Below are positions 58,798 through 64,000 of a stretch of DNA of 64,000 nucleotides, one piece after another. Origin of the DNA: Heterostelium album PN500 (lineage: Eukaryota; Evosea; Eumycetozoa; Acytosteliales; Acytosteliaceae); contig NW_008805073.1 in the NCBI RefSeq assembly GCF_000004825.1, positions 1,178,001-1,242,000 on the forward strand, written 5' to 3'. The position numbers and the translations under genes are program-made. Every line of letters starts with the position of its first letter. Position 1 is the first letter of the stretch. The notes beneath the pieces were generated by a model. It was not told the origin of the DNA and searched no databases. It saw only the letters and a program-made list of their open reading frames with translations.

Positions 58798-60195
58798 ATG
58801 AAAGATCTTTCAATTGTAATTCCAACTGTTAATTTATCAAATATTAGTAGATCACCATCAACTCCATCACCATGTTCACCATCAACTATCCAAAGAACAC
58901 CACAGTTTGAAAATGACGGTTGTATGCTCTGTGTAAATGGTACTCCATGTTGTCTTCAGAAGCGTCGTGCCACCTGGACACTAAAGCTGAGAGTCGCTCT
59001 CTACTGTCTCAGTGTGCTCCACCCCGATAAGAAATACTTCAATCTGAAAAAAGATATCTATACCTACGTAGACAATCACTGGGACTTGCTTTCGATCAAC
59101 ACTGCCAAGTCTGACCGTTGGCGTAAACAAGTCCAAGACTCTCTCAGTCATTGTCGTCACTTTGAGTCGGGTTGGGATGCAATGGGATGCAACGGACACT
59201 GGCGTCTCATCCAGCCATTGAATCCATGGAGTTTCCCCCCAGAACGCGAGAATATAATGATGTTGGAAGACGACGAAGGTGTATATACCCCAGACTCCAG
59301 CTTGTCGCCACGTCCCTCCAAGTCGCCACGAGAAGATCCACTCTACAGAAATTTCCCCAAGCGTCGATCTCTCATCGAAGAGGAGTTGGAAAATCGTAAG
59401 CGTAAGGTTGTTGACGCAGACATCCAAACAGTGTCTGCAGGCATGGAAGAGGAGGGACTGTTGATGCTCAAGTATTCACCAATGATATACGCCGAGACAC
59501 CGTCGCCAAAGTGCAGAACTCCACGTTCCAACACATCCTCCACAACCAGTCCATCGATCCTTGGCAACAGTCCAATGTTGGCATCGAGCGGAACCTACTT
59601 TACACTCTCAAACTTTAGCAATAACCTCACACTCAACTCATCTGGCAACAACAATCCTATATATCACCCAACAGCATCGCATCCACCCTCCAATCTCTCA
59701 GTTCAATCCAACATTACCATCCTCGACAATTCCAATCCATCATCGCCAAGAGGATCGCCACTCTCCAGTCCAACTATTCCACACAGCCAGTCTTCCACAT
59801 CAGGTGCCTCTGCAACTCAACACATCTCACCACCAATCCCCTCGATCCCATTCTCTTGGAAATCCAACTCCAACCTGTCGTCATCGCCAGTCAACGTTGT
59901 CACCTCGAATCTGTATAACAAACAGGTATCGGGAATGAGTGACAACGTTAGAGAATCTTCTAAAGCCAACACCCTACCCAATCCATTCTCTGGCCCACCC
60001 TCACCCAAATACTCTACACCATCGCCAAACTTCTTCACCGCCAACAGCAATCTGAAAGTACCAACAGAACTTCTCCAAAAGTCGTCACCTGTAATACTTA
60101 CCACCACCAATGGACAACCAACATCACCGTCGTCATCACCCAACAACCTCTCCAAACTTCAACAACAAAATCTCATTTTGAACTGTACATATTAA
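58798..60195 (+). CDS. Winged-helix putative transcription factor (forkhead/Ash2L-WH-like)
   Basis: A single exon of 465 codons. After a Ser/Pro/Thr N-terminus comes a Cys cluster 'CMLCVNGTPCC' and then a winged-helix pattern (~60-145): 'TWTLKLRVALYCLSVL', 'KKYFNLKKDIYTYVDNHWDL', 'DRWRKQVQDSLSHCRHF' and 'GCNGHWRLIQP'. The W-x(3)-V-x(2)-SLSH-x(3)-F ... G-x-x-GHWRL signature recalls forkhead domains. The 'HWDLL ... SG ... G..G.W.L' spacing recalls the DNA-binding winged helix of Ash2L, which also follows a Cys-rich segment; no SPRY domain is present. A basic stretch 'NRKRKVVD' (~199-206) could be a nuclear-localisation signal. The remaining ~260 residues are Ser/Pro/Asn rich with many 'SP' sites. 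Nuclear DNA-binding role inferred. Confidence 0.8.
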   Translation: MKDLSIVIPTVNLSNISRSPSTPSPCSPSTIQRTPQFENDGCMLCVNGTPCCLQKRRATWTLKLRVALYCLSVLHPDKKYFNLKKDIYTYVDNHWDLLSINTAKSDRWRKQVQDSLSHCRHFESGWDAMGCNGHWRLIQPLNPWSFPPERENIMMLEDDEGVYTPDSSLSPRPSKSPREDPLYRNFPKRRSLIEEELENRKRKVVDADIQTVSAGMEEEGLLMLKYSPMIYAETPSPKCRTPRSNTSSTTSPSILGNSPMLASSGTYFTLSNFSNNLTLNSSGNNNPIYHPTASHPPSNLSVQSNITILDNSNPSSPRGSPLSSPTIPHSQSSTSGASATQHISPPIPSIPFSWKSNSNLSSSPVNVVTSNLYNKQVSGMSDNVRESSKANTLPNPFSGPPSPKYSTPSPNFFTANSNLKVPTELLQKSSPVILTTTNGQPTSPSSSPNNLSKLQQQNLILNCTY

Positions 60196-61175
60196 TTTTG
60201 AACAAATGATGATAAAATCCAATACAATCCAATTATAATAACTATTACATTTGAAACCGGTAAGGTGGTTATAAAACAACCTTACCCCAACAAACAACTC
60301 CCCCAACTCCAACAACAACAAGAAACAAAACATCAGAAACATCAAACAACATTAAAAAAAAAAAAAAATTGGACAATCACCAAATGATTAAACATGTCAA
60401 TGAAAACAACCGATTCGAATAATTAATTCAACATTCAAAAACGATGATTTTTATTTCAATGTCTGAAAGATATTTATAAATTTGTACAACAAACATACTC
60501 TTTAAAATAAATAAAAAATGCGCCAAAAGGATGTAATATATTCTTTTTAAAAATAATATTAGCTTTTTATACTTTCTGACCGCTTGTTTAACTTTATTCA
60601 ATGAATATTTGTTTTTTTTTTAATCAACATGTTTAAAATAACAATTATTTGAAGAGATCATCATCTTCATTGTTCTATTCAAAAAAAGTTCATAAAAAAA
60701 AGTCAGAAATGACCAAAAAAATGAAAAATAATTTCAAAAAAAAACTCCCAAACCTTTATTTTTGAATAAACACAAGAATTTTAGTATTTTTTAAACGCAA
60801 GTTTGGAGATTGGATTGTTTCATTATCAGTAAGAGATGTTTTTATTTTAAATCTTTGTGCAAACACACTTTTAAGCACACCATCCAACAAACAAGTCAAA
60901 AATCAACAACTATAAGTTGTTGTTTTAACAACAAACAAACAAACATTCTATTTATATAAAATACAAACATAAACATTAAACACATAGTACGTTTAAAGTA
61001 ATATTACATAAAAATAATAACAAAGTTGTACTATCTACGAAATCTTAGATCCTTTTTCTATTTATTTATATTTGTAAAGTTGTTGTTTATATATATATTA
61101 TATAGATATACATACCATATTTATTAGAAAATTAAAATTAGATATACTTTTGTTGTTATTATTATTATTATAACT
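60196..61175. other. Intergenic, A/T-rich
   Basis: Nearly 1 kb between plus-strand genes. It contains CAA-rich 3' flank (60290-60350), A runs and (TA)n. No gene recognised. Confidence 0.5.
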
Positions 61176-62000
61176 ATGAATATAAATAGTAGTAGTAATA
61201 GTAATAATAATAATAATAATGAAAATAGATTAGATGAAATAGAATTAGAAGAAATATCAGATGGTTCTTTAAATGCAATTTCCAATAATGAAATTGGTTC
61301 AGATTCTTTGGGTAATTCCCCGATTCAACCTAACAAGAGCGAGACAGATGATTCTGTGAAAATCGAAATACTCGATGACAATGCAAAACCTGTAATAGTG
61401 GTAGACGACTCTGTAAATCAAAAGAATAGCAATAGGTTTCTATCACCTATCTACCGATACTTTGAGAAGTGGACAGGCATTCAAAATCAAACGTCACCTC
61501 CAATGGTACCTTTTTCAGAGATGTTTTGGAGTTGGCTTGGTTCGATGGTTGGAATGGGCTTGTTGGCAGCACTTCATTACTATGTGCTCAATAAACAGGA
61601 CCTAGTACTGCTGATCGGTAGTTTTGCAGCTTCTGCAGTTTTGATATACGGTGCCTACGCAGGTCCACTTTCACAGCCACGTAACCTCATTGGTGGTCAT
61701 CTGATATCTGCAGTGATCGGAGTTTCCATTCGAATTGCATTCGTCGATACACTGGGACTGTACTCAGTGGGATCGTTCTGTGCCGTTGCCTTTTCTATCG
61801 TTGCGATGCAACTAACAAGGACTCTTCATCCTCCAGGAGCTGCAAGTGCATTGATCGCAATAACATCTACGAGAGCACCTTGGGCTGGGTACCAATATGT
61901 GTTGATGCCGGTTGGAACGGGAGCATTACTAATGTTGCTTGTAGCATTGGTCATAAACAATCTAGCACCAAAAAGAAGATATCCTCAATATTGGATATAA
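61176..62000 (+). CDS. HPP-family integral membrane protein
   Basis: A single exon of 274 codons. A ~115-residue acidic, Asn/Ser-rich N-terminus precedes a compact membrane domain of four to five helices: 'MFWSWLGSMVGMGLLAALHY', 'LVLLIGSFAASAVLIYGAY', 'LIGGHLISAVIGVSIRIAFV', 'GSFCAVAFSIVAMQLTRTL' and 'VLMPVGTGALLMLLVALVI'. The family motif 'HPPGAASALIA' and the earlier 'SQPRNLIGGHLISA' are intact. HPP proteins are found in bacteria, plants and protists; chloroplast members transport nitrite. The substrate here is unknown. The usual HPP length is ~160-200 residues, so the long N-terminus is an addition. Confidence 0.92.
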   Translation: MNINSSSNSNNNNNNENRLDEIELEEISDGSLNAISNNEIGSDSLGNSPIQPNKSETDDSVKIEILDDNAKPVIVVDDSVNQKNSNRFLSPIYRYFEKWTGIQNQTSPPMVPFSEMFWSWLGSMVGMGLLAALHYYVLNKQDLVLLIGSFAASAVLIYGAYAGPLSQPRNLIGGHLISAVIGVSIRIAFVDTLGLYSVGSFCAVAFSIVAMQLTRTLHPPGAASALIAITSTRAPWAGYQYVLMPVGTGALLMLLVALVINNLAPKRRYPQYWI

Positions 62001-62166
62001 TAATAATAATAATACTATAGTTATTAATTTAATTTGATTTCTTTTTGAAAAGCATATCGAAAGTAGCAATATGACCGTTCATTACCGCATTCCGGCACGC
62101 CTATAAAAAAATTTCAAAATTTAACACTCTTAAAAAATCTGCACCATTTTTTTTTATTTACAATAA

Positions 62167-64000
62167 ATGGATACAAATAAAAGTATTATAATATATAATG
62201 TATTTAAAAATAAATTATTATTAAGATATATATTTAAGTTTGTAAAGTTTATTCATGAAAGAAAACAATTGAAAAGTATAAAGTGGCAATACGTTTTGAA
62301 TGATCCAAAGATACTATTGCAACACGGCTACCTGTCAGAGTTGAATGTGTTGTTGGATCGACCCTATATCATTGATGATTACGATGGTTTCAAATTGATA
62401 GAACCACATTTTGCTTTATACATTCAATGTTTACCTACGCTTAGATTTCTATTCTCAAAGTATCGAGAAAAGAAAGCATTTTGGATTTCATTGATCTACT
62501 TGACGATTATGAATCACAATAAAGAGTCTACAATGTTTTTAGTAGAGAATATCGAATCAATTGGCGATGATGTGATGGAGTCGGTGTTGGTTGCTGCCTT
62601 TAAACAGCCATCTATAGAGATAATCGACTATCTTTATAAGCGAGTAAAGTCGTACCAATACTTGGAAGATTCAATAGTTGTCATTGTGGAGAATGGTCAG
62701 ATCAATGCATTGAAATATCTTTACGAGTATGGACATCTTCGATCGGTCTCAGCATCGAAAATACTTTATACCGCAGTTGTATATAACTATTATGAACTGG
62801 TACATTTCATTGTAGAGAGATTCCCAGATGCAAGAATCAAGTCAGATCTATTACCACTCATTGCAAAAAACTGTGATTTGGCTATTTATCAAATGCTTTT
62901 GGAAAGAGGAAATGAAGATACAGGTGAAAATCACCCTCTACAATGTTTCACTTATGTCATTGATATGGCAGCAGAAAATAATCGATTAGATACTATCAAG
63001 TGGTTAACAGAGAACAAACCGGATGTATCTCGAATATGTTCAGTGAAAGCAATGGATGTTGCAGCTACAAAAGGATACCTGGAATTGGTTCAATACCTCC
63101 ATTTTAATAGAAGTGAAGGGTGTTCAAAGATAGCAATGGACAGAGCCGCTAAATCAAACCATTTGGAAATTGTTAAATTCTTGAATGAAAATAGAAGTGA
63201 AGGTTGTAGTTACAAAGCAGTGGATCGATCTGCAAAGCATGGGCACTTCCAAATGGTCAAGTTTCTTTGTGATAATCGATTAGAAGGATTCACCAGGAAA
63301 GCAATGAATTACGCTGCATCCAATGGTCACTACGAAATGGTTGTATATCTCTATCAATGGGGAGAAGATATGTGTAATCCAGTTACAGCTTTGATGAACT
63401 CAGCAAAAGGTGGCCACTTTGAAATCTTCAAGTTCCTCTTTTCTAAACTGACAGTCGAGGATCAGATGATCAGCGATCGATACGTTGATAAACCATTAAA
63501 TGATTTTCTACAATACAATAGCAAAGAAATCAATCGATTTCTGTTTGATGAGAGTTATCAATTGGATGTGGATCAAAAGGATGTTGATCGTCTGGTACAA
63601 TTAGGATGTCACGATAGTCTAAGAGTCGTTTATCAATGGAGTGGTGGTAGTTTTTTCAATACCAATTCAATGACTCTGGCAATTAAGGAGCGAAAACTCA
63701 AAGTATTGAAATTTATCAATAAGAATTGTCCAGGAATCGTTGAGCCGAAATCAATCGTAACGCATGCATGTCTGTCAGGTGATATCGATATCATTCGGTA
63801 TGTTCTTTCCAAAGACTTTAGTACCACTACCGACAATGAAGTCAAGTTTGTTTTTCAACTACTGCTCGACTACAAGTGTAGTTTACTTTCGGGACATGTT
63901 TTATATGAGACAATCGAGCTGATGATAGACAAATATCAATCACGTGTCACCACAAACGAATATAAAATAATAACACCAGTTAGAGCAGGTGATATAGAGC
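62167..64000 (+). CDS. Large ankyrin-like repeat protein, 5' part (runs off the window)
   Basis: ATG 62167 opens a frame that stays open to the last base (611 codons), so the gene continues outside. The N-terminus 'MDTNKSIIIYNVFKNKLLLR' is the same kind as in the interrupted gene at 4819, and both belong to the dictyostelid ankyrin-like expansion. Repeats of ~33 residues follow, for example 'AMDVAATKGYLELVQYLHFN', 'AMDRAAKSNHLEIVKFLNEN', 'AVDRSAKHGHFQMVKFLCDN' and 'AMNYAASNGHYEMVVYLYQW'. These match the second helix-loop of ankyrin repeats (A...GH.E.V..L). No catalytic domain is visible yet. Likely a protein-binding scaffold. Confidence 0.88.
   Translation, partial: MDTNKSIIIYNVFKNKLLLRYIFKFVKFIHERKQLKSIKWQYVLNDPKILLQHGYLSELNVLLDRPYIIDDYDGFKLIEPHFALYIQCLPTLRFLFSKYREKKAFWISLIYLTIMNHNKESTMFLVENIESIGDDVMESVLVAAFKQPSIEIIDYLYKRVKSYQYLEDSIVVIVENGQINALKYLYEYGHLRSVSASKILYTAVVYNYYELVHFIVERFPDARIKSDLLPLIAKNCDLAIYQMLLERGNEDTGENHPLQCFTYVIDMAAENNRLDTIKWLTENKPDVSRICSVKAMDVAATKGYLELVQYLHFNRSEGCSKIAMDRAAKSNHLEIVKFLNENRSEGCSYKAVDRSAKHGHFQMVKFLCDNRLEGFTRKAMNYAASNGHYEMVVYLYQWGEDMCNPVTALMNSAKGGHFEIFKFLFSKLTVEDQMISDRYVDKPLNDFLQYNSKEINRFLFDESYQLDVDQKDVDRLVQLGCHDSLRVVYQWSGGSFFNTNSMTLAIKERKLKVLKFINKNCPGIVEPKSIVTHACLSGDIDIIRYVLSKDFSTTTDNEVKFVFQLLLDYKCSLLSGHVLYETIELMIDKYQSRVTTNEYKIITPVRAGDIE

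Noticed and set aside
1-64000. tRNA, rRNA, spliceosomal RNA, CRISPR or complete mobile element
   Set aside because: Scanning by eye for A/B-box motifs, conserved RNA cores, spaced repeats and long terminal repeats gave no convincing hit; a covariance-model search would be decisive.

Overview
The window is nuclear DNA of a dictyostelid social amoeba. Non-coding DNA is extremely A+T rich with long A/T homopolymers. Introns are short, start mostly GTAAGT or GTATGT and end in AG. Genes are dense and intron-poor. Many proteins carry Asn/Ser/Gln-rich stretches, and several gene types are characteristic of Dictyostelia: golvesin, an MEKK-alpha kinase fused to F-box and WD40, F-BAR/RhoGAP proteins, CYRI, and lineage-expanded ankyrin-like proteins. 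Coding DNA is less A+T rich and less Asn-loaded than I would expect for D. discoideum, so I infer another dictyostelid genus; the species cannot be fixed from the sequence alone.

Layout. 1-6.3 kb: the 3' end of a kelch-like gene, an F-BAR/RhoGAP gene, an unrecognised 186-aa gene, and an ankyrin-like gene with one in-frame stop. 6.5-9.9 kb is the most accessory-looking part: a DNA-transposon remnant, a TPR-like gene built from near-identical 41-residue repeats, small broken or orphan reading frames, and a perfect 34-bp inverted repeat with a G tract. 10-15.3 kb: an ANKRD39-like gene diverging from the PB1-kinase-F-box-WD40 gene. 15.3-18.6 kb is mostly non-coding. 18.6-30.5 kb: a DHA2-type MFS transporter, enolase, golvesin, a WD40-like protein, a small multi-pass membrane protein and PEX11. 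30.6-39.8 kb: a cytochrome b5/b5-reductase fusion, a divergent actin, a small secreted Cys-rich protein, complex I subunit NDUFA9, a LYR-motif protein and the Rac1 interactor CYRI. 40.7-51.3 kb: a CLC-6/7-type chloride/proton exchanger, 4-hydroxyphenylpyruvate dioxygenase, a Cys-rich type I membrane protein and an ELO fatty-acid elongase. 51.8-52.7 kb holds a candidate four-exon gene. A gene desert of about 6 kb (52.7-58.8 kb) precedes a winged-helix putative transcription factor, an HPP-family membrane protein and an ankyrin-like gene running off the right edge.

The genes form no operon or biosynthetic cluster; this is a normal eukaryotic gene neighbourhood. Themes do recur. Actin, Rac/Rho and membrane shape appear in the F-BAR/RhoGAP protein, CYRI and the divergent actin. 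Mitochondria appear in NDUFA9 and the LYR protein. Membrane traffic and organelles appear in golvesin, CLC and PEX11. Many gene models here come from joining open frames across introns by phase. Notable results are a kinase and an F-box/WD40 block that belong to one gene, and a 100-aa LYR gene in four small exons. I saw no tRNA, rRNA, CRISPR or intact mobile element.
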